DNA of 64,000 bases from NCBI GenBank assembly GCA_023634235.1, contig JAMKCF010000028.1, positions 2,226,001 to 2,290,000 on the forward strand, given 5' to 3'. How positions within the stretch are numbered: position 1 is the stretch's first letter; each line of letters opens with the position of its first letter. Shown here piece by piece: positions 20,130 to 32,709 of this stretch. The position numbers and the translations under genes were made by a program. The notes under the pieces were generated by a model. That model worked only from the letters and a program-made list of their open reading frames with translations. It did no database searches and was not told the DNA's origin. The DNA is from Pisaster brevispinus (Eukaryota; Echinodermata; Asteroidea; Forcipulatida; Asteriidae).

Positions 20130-23100
20130 GAAAAGTTATACTTACAAAATCTGTGTCTGCAGTTTCTTCCCAGAACTTAATTATTTCCAAACTTTTTATA
20201 TGTGTTTTTTTTAATTGTCTTTGTCCAGTAGGCACAGCTATTTCTTCATGAGTTTGTGCTGTCTGTGTCAGCTCTTCATCCCACGGCTCATGAAAAGGTA
20301 CGATTGAGTATTATTAAAGGTATAATACAGGATTGGTAGATCTGGTAGAAGAGAGAGTTTCTGACCTAAATCAACAGTTCAGTTTTCAGGAGGTTTCTTC
20401 TTCCCCATATCTTTTTCTGACGGTATTCATCTTGAAAAGCCCTATGGAATTCGCCCCTTGTTCCAGGGCTTGAATTTGTTGGGGAAATCCACAAGAATGC
20501 AGGGCTTGCATGTTGCTTAAAATGCACTAGACAAGAATTTCTGGTACAAGACCAGAATCAAAGAGAAAAATCCATTATCTTCACAGTTTAACATGTAAAC
20601 TGTTGTTATCTGAACAAGCACTGACACAAGAGTGATTTCATTTGTCTGCAGTTTCTTCCCAGAACTTGATTATTTCGAAACTTTTTATATGTGTTCTTTT
20701 GAATTGTCTTTGTCCAGTAGGCACAGCTATTTCTTCATGAGTTTGTGCTGTCTGTGTCGGCTCTTCATCCCACGGCTCATGAAAAGGTACGATTGAGTAT
20801 TATTAAAGGTATAATACAGGATTGAGAATGGTAGATCTGGTAGAAGAGAGAGTTTCTGACCTAAATCAACAGTTCAGTTTTCAGGAGGTTTCTTCTTCCC
20901 CATATCTTTTTCTGACTGTATTGATCTTGAAAAGCCCTATGGAATTCGCCCCATGTTCCAGGGCTTGAATTTGTTGGGGAAATCCACAAGAATGCAGGGC
21001 TTGCATGTTGCTTAAAATATGCACTAGACAAGAATTTCTGGTACATGACCAGAAATAAAGAGAGAAATCCATTATCTACACAGTTTAGCATTTAAACTGT
21101 TTTTATCTGAACAAGCACTGACACAAGAGTGATTTCATTTGTCTGCAGTTTCTTCCCAGAACTTAATTATTCCAAACTTTTTATATGTGTTCTTTTGAAT
21201 TGTCTTTGTCCAGTAGGCACAGCTATTTCTTCATTAGTTTGTGCTGTCTGTGTCGCCTCTTCATCCCACGGCTCATGAAAAGGTACAAATTTTATAAGAC
21301 CTTTGGACTGGTTTGGTCATTAGTTTACTGGCCAGACTCTAAAATTATTGGCCTCGAGTCTGCGTTTCAACTCATAATGATGGCCTTTGCTCCTGCAGGG
21401 TTTTGACGTTGCTTACCACTCGTCAGAGTTTAGTGTGTGAGAGCTGAATTTAATTTCCGAATAGACACTTTCATCTGTGTCTAGCTGTTTGTTGGAGGTG
21501 AATTTGCCTCGCAATCCAGCTAATATACATTGTCAAAGAACTGTTTTGTTGCCATCTTTAGAGCAGCCAACTCTCCCTGTTTCTGCAGATAGTTCCCTGA
21601 AAATAAATTCATCTTTCCATGTTCAGATAAACAAATTTGAAAATCTCCCCAATTATTGTAGGTTTTCCGCCATGTTCTTCATATCGCCCAGATTATTGTA
21701 GAAAATTTCCTTGACTGCAAGATGAAAATGTTGGCAGCTTGACCTAGGGTGGATGTTCGCATATAAGATCTTCTCTTGAAATCGTACACTTCCGAACTCA
21801 ATTCTTGAAGCTTGTTAAACCCTATCAATATTTGAAGTTTATTGATAATTTCCTAAATGAATCAAGTCTTATATTAGTGGGATCTTGTTTGAATTCTTGA
21901 TTGCACCTGAGAAAGTTCAGGCTTTTTGAGTTTTTTGACATTCACTTATAGTTTGAAGACTTTCAGATCATAACATATGCAGGCGACGCAGGCTAATGGA
22001 ACCACATTTAAAGTGTCCTTTTGTGTTGTTATGATAACAAACCCAGTCTGTTCTGTGAGGTCTGCATCACTGGACTGCTAGGCCACAACACTCCACTAAT
22101 TATTGTAGAACAGAACAAGGGATGAATGCATAGTCAGATTATGGGTCAGGCTCATTCCAGATTGGATTTCGAGCAGCGAAGGCAAACTTATAATTTTAAA
22201 ATCCGTTGGAGTTAAGTGACCAAGTGTAATAAAAACTTGATTTGGTCAGACGTCGTCACTGATCTCTGGTCAGTCCCTCCTGCTACCAATTGTCCACTTG
22301 CCACTTGTGTGTGCATATACCATTCTATCTTGACTTGCCACAGTCCTAAACAAAAAAGTTACTCTTACAAAATCTGTATCTGCAGTTTCTTCCCAGAACT
22401 TAATTATTTCCAAACTTTTCATATGTGTTCTTTTGAATTGTCTTTGTCCAGTAGGCACAGCTATTTCTTCATGGGTTTGTGCTGTCTGTGTCGGCTCTTC
22501 ATCCCACGGCTCATGAAAAGGTACGATTGAGTATTATTAAAGGTATAATACAGGATAAGTAGATCTGGTAGAAGAGAGAGTTTCTGACCTAAATCAACAG
22601 TTCAGTTTTCAGGAGGTTTCTTCTTCCCCATATTTTTTTCTGACGGTAGTCAGCTTGAAAAGCCCTATGGAATTCGCCCCTTGTTCCAGGGCTTGAATTT
22701 ATTGGGGAAATCCACAAGAATGCAGGGCTTGCATGTTGCTTAAAATATGCACTGGACAAGAATTTCTGTTACAAGACCAGAAATAAAGAGAGAAATCCAT
22801 AATCTACTCAGTTTAACATGTAAACTTGTTTTATCTGAACAAGCACTGACACAAGAGTGATTTCATTTGTCTGCAGTTTCTTCCCAGAACTTAATTATTT
22901 CAAACTTTTTATATGTGTTCTTTTGAATTGTCTTTGTCCAGTAGGCACAGCTATTTCTTCATGAGTTTGTGCTGTCTGTGTCGCCTCTTCATCCCACGGC
23001 TCATGAAAAGGTACAAATTTTATAAGACCTTTGGACTGGTCTGGTCATTAGTTTACTGGCCAGACTCTAAAATTACTAGCCTCGAGTCTGCGTTTCAACT

Positions 23101-23480
23101 CGAAATGATGGCCTTTGCTCCTGCAGGGTTCTGATGTTGCTTGCCACTTGTCAGAATATAGTGTGTGAGAGCTGAATTTAATTTCCAAATAGACACTTTC
23201 ATCTATGTCTAGCTGTTTGTTGGAGGTGAATTTGCCTCGCAATTCAGCTCGTACACATTGTCAAAGAACTGTTTTTTTTGCCATCACTAGAGCAGCCAAC
23301 TCTCCCTGTTTCTGCGGATAGTTCCCTAAAAATAAATCCATCTTTCCATGTTCAGATAAACAAATTTGAAAATCTCCCCAATTATTTTAGGTTTCCCCCC
23401 CTGTTCTTCATATTGCCCAGATTATTGTAGAAAATTTCCTTGACTGCAAGATGAAAATGTTGGCAGCTTGACCTTTTAGA
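20130..23480 (+). repeat. Five-copy array of an exon-like segment
   Basis: A segment with acceptor 'tttgtccag|', an open 'RHSYFFMSLCCLCRLFIPRL' peptide and donor 'aaaag|gtac' recurs with 'ttgtccag' at 20221, 20710, 21205, 22444 and 22934. Copies 1 to 2, 2 to 3 and 4 to 5 are about 490 bp apart. Copies 3 and 5 share about 500 bp of downstream sequence (MITE right end, then 'gatgaaaatgttggcagctt'), so the 2-3 and 4-5 pairs are themselves duplicated. Each 490-bp repeat includes the left part of the dispersed MITE. I do not recognise the peptide. Confidence 0.7.
21420..22370. other. Spacer of the array, no separate gene seen
   Basis: Bases 21420-21760 recur at 23140-23480. The remaining 21760-22210 is single-copy in this window. 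No exon is supported. Confidence 0.4.
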
Positions 23481-23593
23481 GTGGTTGTTCGCGTAAAAGA
23501 TCTTCTCTTAAAATTGTACACTTCCTAACTAAATTATATTTTCAGCATGTAAATACCTTGTCCTTTTTTGTTGTTATACCAACCATTTTCAGA

Positions 23594-23690
23594 TTGGAGT
23601 GTGGAGTTCGGAGGTTGGAGTTTGGGGTTTGCAGTTTGGAGTTTGGAAATTGGAGATTTGAGGTTGGTGTTTGGAGATTGGGGCATCTGG
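23594..23690. repeat. GGAGTTT-type imperfect repeat
   Basis: Imperfect repeats of 'ttggagtttgg' and 'ggagattgg' run up to the start of the 12-bp minisatellite. Confidence 0.6.
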
Positions 23691-23699
23691 TTGATAGCT

Positions 23700-25829
23700 T
23701 CCAGTTGTAGTCTCAGTTGTAGTCGCAGTTGTAGTCTCAGTTGTAGTCTCAGATGTAGTCTCAGATGTAGTCTCAGATGTAGTCTCAGTTGTAGTCTCAG
23801 TTGTAGTCTCAGTTGTAGTCTCAGTTGTAGTCTCAGTTGTAGTCTCAGTTGTAGTCTCAGTTGTAGTCTCAGTTGTAGTCTCAGTTGTAGTCTCAGTTGT
23901 AGTCTCAGTTGTAGTCTCAGTTGTAGTCTCAGTTGTAGTCTCAGTTGTAGTCTCAGTTGTAGTCTCAGTTGTAGTCTCAGTTGTAGTCTCAGTTGTAGTC
24001 TCAGTTGTAGTCTCAGTTGTAGTCTCAGTTGTAGTCTCAGTTGTAGTCTCAGTTGTAGTCTCAGTTGTAGTCTCAGTTGTAGTCTCAGTTGTAGTCTCAG
24101 TTGTAGTCTCAGTTGTAGTCTCAGTTGTAGTCTCAGTTGTAGTCTCAGTTGTAGTCTCAGTTGTAGTCTCAGTTGTAGTCTCAGATGTAGTCTCAGTTGT
24201 AGTCTCAGATGTAGTCTCAGATGTAGTCTCAGATGTAGTCTCAGATGTAGTCTCAGATGTAGTCTCAGATGTAGTCTCAGATGTAGTCTCAGATGTAGTC
24301 TCAGATGTAGTCTCAGATGTAGTCTCAGATGTAGTCTCAGATGTAGTCTCAGATGTAGTCTCAGTTGTAGTCTCAGTTGTAGTCTCAGTTGTAGTCTCAG
24401 TTGTAGTCTCAGTTGTAGTCTCAGTTGTAGTCTCAGTTGTAGTCTCAGTTGTAGTCTCAGTTGTAGTCTCAGTTGTAGTCTCAGTTGTAGTCTCAGTTGT
24501 AGACTCAGTTGTAGTCTCAGTTGTAGACTCAGTTGTAGTCTCAGTTGTAGTCTCAGTTGTAGTCTCAGTTGTAGTCTCAGTTGTAGTCTCAGTTGTAGTC
24601 TCAGTTGTAGTCTCAGATGTAGTCTCAGATGTAGTCTCAGATGTAGTCTCAGATGTAGTCTCAGATGTAGTCTCAGATGTAGTCTCAGATGTAGTCTCAG
24701 ATGTAGTCTCAGTTGTAGTCTCAGTTGTAGTCTCAGTTGTAGTCTCAGTTGTAGTCTCAGTTGTAGTCTCAGTTGTAGTCTCAGTTGTAGTCTCAGTTGT
24801 AGTCTCAGTTGTAGTCTCAGTTGTAGTCTCAGTTGTAGTCTCAGTTGTAGTCTCAGTTGTAGTCTCAGTTGTAGTCTCAGTTGTAGTCTCAGTTGTAGTC
24901 TCAGTTGTAGTCTCAGTTGTAGTCTCAGTTGTAGTCTCAGTTGTAGTCTCAGTTGTAGTCTCAGTTGTAGTCTCAGTTGTAGTCTCAGTTGTAGTCTCAG
25001 TTGTAGTCTCAGTTGTAGTCTCAGTTGTAGTCTCAGTTGTAGTCTCAGTTGTAGTCTCAGTTGTAGTCTCAGTTGTAGTCTCAGATGTAGTCTCAGTTGT
25101 AGTCTCAGATGTAGTCTCAGATGTAGTCTCAGATGTAGTCTCAGATGTAGTCTCAGATGTAGTCTCAGATGTAGTCTCAGATGTAGTCTCAGATGTAGTC
25201 TCAGATGTAGTCTCAGATGTAGTCTCAGATGTAGTCTCAGATGTAGTCTCAGATGTAGTCTCAGTTGTAGTCTCAGTTGTAGTCTCAGTTGTAGTCTCAG
25301 TTGTAGTCTCAGTTGTAGTCTCAGTTGTAGTCTCAGTTGTAGTCTCAGTTGTAGTCTCAGTTGTAGTCTCAGTTGTAGTCTCAGTTGTAGTCTCAGTTGT
25401 AGTCTCAGTTGTAGTCTCAGTTGTAGTCTCAGTTGTAGTCTCAGTTGTAGTCTCAGTTGTAGTCTCAGTTGTAGTCTCAGTTGTAGTCTCAGTTGTAGTC
25501 TCAGTTGTAGTCTCAGTTGTAGTCTCAGATGTAGTCTCAGATGTAGTCTCAGATGTAGTCTCAGATGTAGTCTCAGATGTAGTCTCAGTTGTAGTCTCAG
25601 TTGTAGTCTCAGTTGTAGTCTCAGTTGTAGTCTCAGTTGTAGTCTCAGTTGTAGTCTCAGTTGTAGTCTCAGTTGTAGTCTCAGTTGTAGTCTCAGTTGT
25701 AGTCTCAGTTGTAGTCTCAGTTGTAGTCTCAGTTGTAGTCTCAGTTGTAGTCTCAGTTGTAGTCTCAGTTGTAGTCTCAGTTGTAGTCTCAGTTGTAGTC
25801 TCAGTTGTAGTCTCAGTTGTAGTCTCAGT
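23700..25829. repeat. 12-bp minisatellite (TTGTAGTCTCAG)n, about 177 copies, with higher-order pattern
   Basis: Two unit types alternate in blocks: S = TTGTAGTCTCAG and R = ATGTAGTCTCAG. Reading along: R3, S33, (R S R13), S21, R8, S31, (R S R13), S22, R5, S21. The R-S-R13 signature at 24181 recurs at 25081, exactly 900 bp (75 units) later. Two units in the middle carry 'agactc'. The 12-bp period keeps a frame open for about 750 codons of S-C-S-L and R-C-S-L, which I regard as a by-product of the repeat and not a gene. Confidence 0.95.
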
Positions 25830-25904
25830 TTTTAGTTTCTAGTTCAACCAAAAGCCTGCCTACACTTCCTCTCCTCCAAGCAGACTGCGGCTGTCAGATC
25901 CTCT

Positions 25905-26282
25905 TTACTCCTCCACCAGATTTTGCGCTTCTTGACATTCCTGGGCCTGTGATACCCGATGCTGACTGAGAGCGACATTATTTGAGGTACTTTTCGTCAA
26001 GTTACTGTTAATGTCATTTGTTATATATTTGAGTGTACAGCCTTTTGATTTTTTTGCATCGAGCGGAGCATTCTCTGAGGCATGGGTCAGTAGACTTACC
26101 AGGTCATTCAATGTCATAAAGATGTGTGCATGCTCAGTACTGTCAACAGTAGAAGATATCACAGTATGTTTGCTGCCACCTAGAGTTCCAATGATGTAAA
26201 CTGGAAATAAATCTTCTCTTAGTAATTCTATTGGCTTTTGGAAGAGTACTTTCATTCCCTCTTGATGGTATCTGACATCCAC
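25905..26282 (-). CDS. Hypothetical exon, unrecognised
   Basis: A 125-codon minus-strand open frame with non-repetitive, protein-like composition: 'GMKVLFQKPIELLRED', 'LFPVYIIGTLGG', then 'HIFMTLNDLVSLLTHASE'. No domain is recognised. It may be one exon or a decayed single-exon piece, since no clear donor/acceptor pair decides its ends. Confidence 0.35.
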   Translation of the reverse strand: MDVRYHQEGMKVLFQKPIELLREDLFPVYIIGTLGGSKHTVISSTVDSTEHAHIFMTLNDLVSLLTHASENAPLDAKKSKGCTLKYITNDINSNLTKSTSNNVALSQHRVSQAQECQEAQNLVEE

Positions 26283-26801
26283 AAAATGTCAACCAACATT
26301 TTCTAGAAAAGTGCTAATAACAAGTTAATGTCTGCTAACCTTTCCCGCTTATGTAAATTTCAGAGTGCAGCAAGGTCCTGACCGCTGACTGAGGAGCCTT
26401 CCAGTCTGTCAACTTCCATGGTGGGAAGCTTCACAACTGACTACTTCAAGGTCAGAATCTAACTCCTCAACATTTCAACAACTTTTGAAATATTTTCCAA
26501 ATATTTCCCATTGAAATTTATTGGCTGAATCTTTGTTCATGCTTAGGTTCAAGAGATCAATCTTCAATAACCTGCCTACACTTTTTTTGTTCATAAAGCA
26601 ATTTTCAATCAATTTGTTTTAGAGACATCACAATGCTGAAAGATCTTATATTTTTAATCATAAAAAATGCAAATATTTATTTGGCAAATCCACTAATGGT
26701 GAAACAATTTTCCTTTTTTCCCCCACTTCTAAAAAAATGTTTTTTTAAAAGACCTTCAGATGTATTTTTGACAATTCTTGATTTTAGTGTCTGAATTACA
26801 G

Positions 26802-26924
26802 CCGAGTGATTTGATGACAGGCCAGAACGTCAACCTGTGCAGCCAGCTTGGCCCTATGAAACGAACTTTTTCCCAGGATACTCAGCTGATCATACAGTGT
26901 TGCCATGGGTCCCTGACTCTCCAG
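26802..26924 (+). CDS. Exon of an unrecognised gene
   Basis: After 'gaattacag' and before 'ctccag|gtttgt', the 123-nt segment is open in phase 0 and encodes 41 residues, including 'SDLMTGQNVNLCSQLGPMKR' and 'HGSLTLQ'. It lies 1 kb before the duplicated terminal exon at 27938-28077, so the two may belong to one gene. The 26925-27416 stretch shows nothing else. Confidence 0.35.
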
Positions 26925-27416
26925 GTTTGTTGAGAAATGGGTGTTAATCTGTGTATGCAGTTAACGTACATTATTTTCCTTCATGCATGACGCGGCTTAT
27001 CTGACTCCAAATGTTCAACAAAAATCACTGCCTCTTAACTATTGATGGGCCTTATCTGGTATCACTATAGATCACTGTGATGATAACTGTGGGAAAATGA
27101 AACTTATCCTGTGAAATAAGCCTTTCATTTGCTCAGGTAATGTTGTCACATTATTTAAAATAACACAGTGTGTAGTTATGAAGTGTATTTTTTAGGGGTT
27201 TACTGTAGTTTTAAGGTAAGCAGCTGTACATGAGATTGGACCTTTATTAGCCTATTAGCACAAAAAAAAATGGAAAAAAAATGATATGCGCGCAGTATAA
27301 AATAACTGAGCAGAAATAGATTATCAGCCATAACGTCCTACTTAATTAGGTTGTTACGCCTGGTACCTAACTATACCTAACTGTTTATCATCCCTGTGAT
27401 ATTCAGGTATTTTTCG

Positions 27417-30330
27417 TCTATCATTAAGGTAAACATGCTACCAGTGTGTCCGACCTGGTTTCTCCTATCAGGATGTTTGAGTGTTAAACTAGGCTTTCTG
27501 CTTGTTAATCTTGCTTGGCTGAGATGTACAACAAAAACCCACTCCAACAGCTTTATTCCATGTACATGTCTTTGTAGCTCCTTGCCTTTAACTTCAACAA
27601 ATTTCTCCATCCTACAATCTAAACTGATTTCAGATGCAATTCCTACCTTTAGTTCCCTGAGTTATTCTTATCTTGTACGTAACCTGTTACCAAGAGTGGC
27701 TTTTAGCCATGTTTTAGGCAAACGTGCATTAAAGCTATACAAAAACACAGGGTCGTAACTTGATAGGTCGAAAGTTCATATCTAACACACTATAGCAAGC
27801 ACACAATTTGCTGCACGCGATAAGGTCGTATTTCACTTAATTTTTGTTTGCGTTCACTTATTGCACTACTCAAAAAATTTAATCGCAACCTGGCTCCACT
27901 GACATAGTGAAATCTTTTCTTTTTTGTGTGTGTTCAGAAGCGTCTGTCTTCTGTGGGGATGCAAACACTTTCACTTGGATCTCGGAGGGGAGTGAAGTCA
28001 TCGAAAATCCCAAACTGACGACGACGAGTGTTTCCAAGATTGCAGAGAGCCTGAGAGAAGGAGACATTTTCCTGTAAAGTGTCGGACATCAGGGTGGTTG
28101 GACGGCAGCTTTTTTCTATGTATAAACTGAATGTATTTATTTCTGTATAATTTATTATCTGCTTGTCGTCCGTCCGACCAGGTTCATATTGTAATATTAT
28201 TGTTAATAATAATAATAATAATTATGTGTAATACTTTAAATGGAATGCATGGGGGTGTTGACTGCGGTTTGGCTGGTGGGATTCAACTTGGAGGCATAGG
28301 TTTGTGAGTTTGTTGTGTGAATGATGATGATTAGTGGGCCCTGTGTGTTAGGTAACTTATGCCTTCTTGCCCATCCAGTGTCATGCTTTATATTCTATGT
28401 TCTACGATCACGCACTCATGCATTTGCTTTTTTTAGATGATAATTATTTGCTAGAGACAGAATATTTAGGAGTTGCCTTCATTTGTATTGACATTTTATT
28501 GACATACTTGCATTGTATAAGATAATTAATTGTACATGTATGTGTTTTATTTTCTGCCTGCACAACTCTCAACAGTTTTTTTGCAGGTGTTTACAGAGAG
28601 AATAAATCCTGGCCAGATCCAGAGTCAACATCCACTAGCTGGATACACCCGTGTGGGACGTCACTTCAATGTTCCTAATCACTCCATTTCTGTCATAATT
28701 ACAGGGCTTTATGAGGCACTAGGAAACCACAGAGACTGTTCGTCTGAGTAGGGAGAAGCTATGGATAATGCGTCTCCAGACCATTCAACCCCATGGTCTA
28801 AATCATCCAAGAAGGAAATGTCTAATAACTTTTTGTCTTTACTATCTCCTTTTTATCACAGATTCTCCTCTCCAGTCTGCCTCATTCACTAATCAATTAC
28901 TTTTCTCTCCCTGTATATTCAGTTTGCGGTAACACCATGTGTATATCTACTATCTATGTAGATTTGTTCTTGTAGAACTAGGTCTTGCTTTTTATTCTAC
29001 TGCCGCGGAGTAGATTTTGGAAATCGGGAGACTACTTCAGGAGACTACTTAGTTCTCAAATGAACTGTCCAGCTTATTAGCTACTACCTGGGCGGAGGGT
29101 AGGAAATCGGCTGGGACTACTACTTTAGCTTAATAGTGGATCGGATCAAGGGGACTTCTTGTTATTAACTTTACTGCCGCGGAGTGAGTTCTTATTTGGT
29201 CTCAACGTTTCGACTAGCTATCTCTAGTCATCGTCATCGCCGTTGAGACCAAATAAGAACTCACTCCGCGGCAGTGAAGTTAATAACGAAAAGTCCCCTT
29301 GATCCGATCCACTATCAAGCTAAAGTAGTAGTCCCGGCCGATTTCCTACCCTCTGCCCAGGTAGTAGCTAATAAGCTGGACAGTTCTTTTGAGAACTAAG
29401 TAGTCTCCCGAAGTAGTCTCCCGATTTCTAAAATCTTCTCCGCGGCAGTAGAATAAAAAGCAAGACCTAGTTCTACAAGAGACTACTTAGCTCTCAAAAG
29501 AACTGTCCAGCTTATTAGCTACTACCCGGGCGGAGGGTAGGAAATAGGCCGGGACTACCACTTTAGCTTGATAGTGGATCGAATCAAGGGGACTTCTCGT
29601 TATTAGCTTCACTGCCGCGAAGTGAGTTCTTATTTGGTCTCAACTGCGATGACGATGATTAGAGCAAGCTAGTCGAAACGTTGAGACCAAATAAGAACTC
29701 ACTCCGCGGCAGTAAAATTAATAACGAGAAGTCCCCTTGATCCGATCCACTATCAAGCTAAAGTAGTAGTCCCGGCCGATTTCCTACCCTCCGCCTGGGT
29801 AGTAGCTAATAAGCTGGACAGTTCTTTTGAGAACTAAGTAGTCTCCTGAAGTAGTCTCCCGATTTCCAAAATCTTCTCCACGGCAGTAGAATAAAAAGCA
29901 AGACCTAGTTCTTTAAGAACAAATCTAGATAGCTAGTACATATACACATGGTGTTACCGCAAACCGAACATACATGTATATTTATACTTCACACATGCAA
30001 AGCCTTAAAAAGTTTTCTCTCCCTCTTCAAATCATTTATTTTGTCCTTTGTTTTCCTTACCTTTTGTGGTCAAACCAGCCCCTCCCCCAACCCCCTTTTG
30101 TTTTCCTCCTCTCTGTTCATCCTGCCTCCCTCTCTGTTTGCTTTCATTTCTAACATCTATGTCCACTCGACTGCTTTTTTTACACCTGTATTGTTATGTT
30201 GTTACCTGTTTATGTTTGTAGTCTTGTCATTTAGCCTTTGAGAAAGACTCTGCTGAGGTCAAAACGTCAGGCCACTAACTATTTTTTTAATGTAGTAGTT
30301 CATCCATGATTTTTAGAGCCAACTTGTAAT
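27417..30330 (+). repeat. Large duplicated block, copy B
   Basis: Counterpart of 13757-16380. Its copy of the terminal exon (27938-28077) lacks the first codons, since 'gtgttcag' is followed directly by 'aagcgtctg', and meets a stop at 'aac tga', so it is broken. It also contains a GIY-YIG remnant (28580-28825) and a more complex foldback. Confidence 0.7.
28912..29974. repeat. Four-arm foldback palindrome
   Basis: Arms alternate in orientation: left 28912-29225, right 29228-29478, a truncated left 29480-29645, then right 29655-29974. Each carries 'gtccagcttattagctacta' or its complement and 'tactgccgcggagt'-like sequence. The structure equals one full foldback joined to a second, partly deleted one. 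Confidence 0.8.
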
Positions 30331-30672
30331 AGGTTTTTGCTGAGGATATTTTATCCATGCATAATTATTTGTTTTTAGATATTGTTGTATTGCCATTAAT
30401 AATAAGTCATTGCTGTGTATTGTGTATTGTGTGCTGGAGGATTAAAAATAGTACAGGAGATTGTTTTATAATTTGTGACGTCATCGTGGTGTTTTTTGTT
30501 GTTGGTGTGTTCTGGTGGTGCTCGTCCTTTTTAAATAGAGGTCCAGCCTCCTTCCCGTGTCTCTAGTTGCAACAATAAAGTCCTGAGCCGTTTTAGTATG
30601 ATGTTTTTGCAGTAAGCACGATAGAGTTGCAATGATCGTTTGTGGTTTGCAAGCGTGTAAGTACTCGACATC
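30331..30672. other. Intergenic, no gene seen
   Basis: No exon is supported. Short open frames are T-rich and chance-like. Confidence 0.35.
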
Positions 30673-31083
30673 TAATAATAATGGCTTATATAGCGCTCAT
30701 ATCCGTCACTCAGTGACGCTCAAGGCGCTTCAACATTAATTTCCTGCAAGGTATGTGGGGCTTCATTTGAAGTATGATACCTACTCTTTTACATAGCACC
30801 ATGTAATGGTTTACAAGGTGCTGTGGTGCAATATGCAGCCAATCAAACCAGGAATACCGGGGCGAACCCCTTCTCTTTTCGATAAGTGTACTGGGTTCTT
30901 TTACGTGCATTACACAACACACGGGCCAACGGCTTTACGTCCCATCCGAAGGACGAAGCAATAATGGTTAAGTGTCTTGCTTAAGGACACAAGTGTCGCG
31001 ACCGGGACTCGAACCCACACCCTGCTGAGTCGGAAACACCAGAGCTTGAGTCCGGTGCTCTTATCCGCTCGGACACGCCACGT
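30673..31083 (-). mobile_element. tRNA-derived SINE, minus-strand, near full length
   Basis: This is the reverse complement of the 4652-5062 element. The head near 31083 reads as the tRNA-like 'gtggcgtgtccgagcgg..' on the minus strand, and the tail is 'attattatt' at 30675. No flanking target duplication was confirmed by eye. Confidence 0.85.
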
Positions 31084-31490
31084 CTAACGGACCATCGACC
31101 AACATGATGCCATGCGCCTGCGCATGTGTTGTGACACTGCCACGGGTTGAAGTCTGCTGATTGTGTAGAATAGTAGGCAAGGTCAGGTCGTGTTTTTGAC
31201 AAACTTGGAGCCGATGGTCAGGTTAAACAGTGGTTACGAAGCAGAGAATGGGGGTGGGAGGTTGGTATAGGGACAGAGAAACGGAAGCCCGGTTTGGGTG
31301 ACCTAGATCAAGGTCAGAATGACGTCAAAGTTCATGTGGTATTATAATACTGCCTGTCAATTTTTCACCAATAGAGGGCTGCTTCCGCAAATCATTAAAA
31401 CTGATAACAAATGACCATATAGCTTCTATTTCAGACACTCACTGGCAAAGCTATATGTGGAAAAAGTTGATCCCTTTAGTTTACTGACCT

Positions 31491-31737
31491 GGCCCAATTT
31501 CATGGCTCTGCTTACCGTAAGCAAAGAATCGGCGCTTATGGAAGCAGGGAGTTCTTTGCTTACGTCAAGCATATTTCACGGGTTAGCAGAGAATTTTGCT
31601 TGTGCGCGTGCGTACTCCACATTTCAAGACATTCTTGGCTTACACAGCTAGCGGAGAAATTCGGTGCCTGCAGAGTAAGCGGAGAATGGTGATTGTAAGC
31701 GCAGAGTTCGGCGGTAAGCAGAGCCATGAATTTGGGC
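31491..31737. mobile_element. MITE with GCCCAATTTCATGGCTCTGC ends
   Basis: Left 'gcccaatttcatggctctgc' pairs with right 'gcagagccatgaatttgggc'. The interior repeats 'gcttac' and 'gtaagc' in both directions. It is a longer variant of the 7259-7423 family. The rest of 31084-32640 contains one further 'ttaaccactgattag' repeat copy (32060-32170) and no gene. Confidence 0.75.
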
Positions 31738-32641
31738 TCGGAGATGACAGACCAGGAACCCCCCTATCTAATAATTATGCTTCTATGGGACCCCTAAAAC
31801 AAGTGTGCAAAGTTTGGTGCTTTAATCCGGCGTGTCACGATTTTTTCATTAAGCCCCTGGACTACTAGGTAAGAAGAGGTGTAGGTCCTATGAAGATAAA
31901 AGAGTGAACGGGTTGGCTGGAGGGTTGTTTATAGAAAAAATGGGAAAACCAACACTTGAAAGTAAAAATGTTTTATAGAGGGATATAAAATCCAGGTGTT
32001 TTACGAACAGATTTACCATGTGGTGATCGTCAACGTTCGAGTTTTCATGGGATACCGTATAGATGGAAAATGGGGTTGTTATAACTGTGCGTAATTAACC
32101 ACTGATTAGAGGACCAAATTAGACAGCTCAAAAGTTTGGTGTGCCCAGTGTAACAGTCTTCAAGACTCTGGGCTTTAACTTACACTTTAACTCAAAACGA
32201 AGAGTAGGCTACAAATTCTTTTCAAAATATGTTTTAGTATTATTTAAAGCCTATCAATCAAGTAGGCCCTACATAACAAGAAGACATCCGCATACGCATA
32301 TTGTCTCTGGCTCATTTTCTAGCATTCACCAATGTTGTTTTCTTTGTTTAAAGTTTTGGAATGATTTTATAGCTATAGAATGTCAATATTCTCAAATAAA
32401 AATTGTTAATTTATAACCAGTTTTTCAGTTTTCGTTCGGATAAAATAAGGGATTCACCGACAGAAAGTAGCCAAATGAGAGTTTTTTCACCTCCCTGTAC
32501 TGCATGTGTTTTAATTTTCTTATTGAAGTCACCGCAGCTCAGTAGACGCCATTTTGAAACACCCGTAACAACCACACAAACAGCGTGGGGCATGCACATC
32601 TGTGCAGATAATCCTGTTTTTAGCCGAAATTATTTAGCAAA

Positions 32642-32709
32642 ATGCCTACTTGTGCGGCATTAAACTGCACTAACAGATACTCCCGTGGATGTGGAAAGAC
32701 ATACCATCT
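32642..32709 (+). CDS. First exon of a THAP-domain protein
   Basis: The ATG at 32642 opens 'MPTCAALNCTNR' followed by 'GKTYHL' and the donor 'catct|gtaagt'. The MP..C....C.NR start is the hallmark of a C2CH THAP zinc finger, a DNA-binding module found in host regulators and in P-element-type transposases. I could not find the second exon (the C..H half and AVPTIF-type end) in the following 1.4 kb. It may be a remnant, or the next exon may lie farther on. Confidence 0.55.

Noticed and set aside
23568..25835. 755-codon open frame of S-C-S-L/R-C-S-L repeats as a protein gene
   Set aside because: It is a by-product of a 12-bp minisatellite without stops. There is no splice context, promoter or non-repetitive domain.
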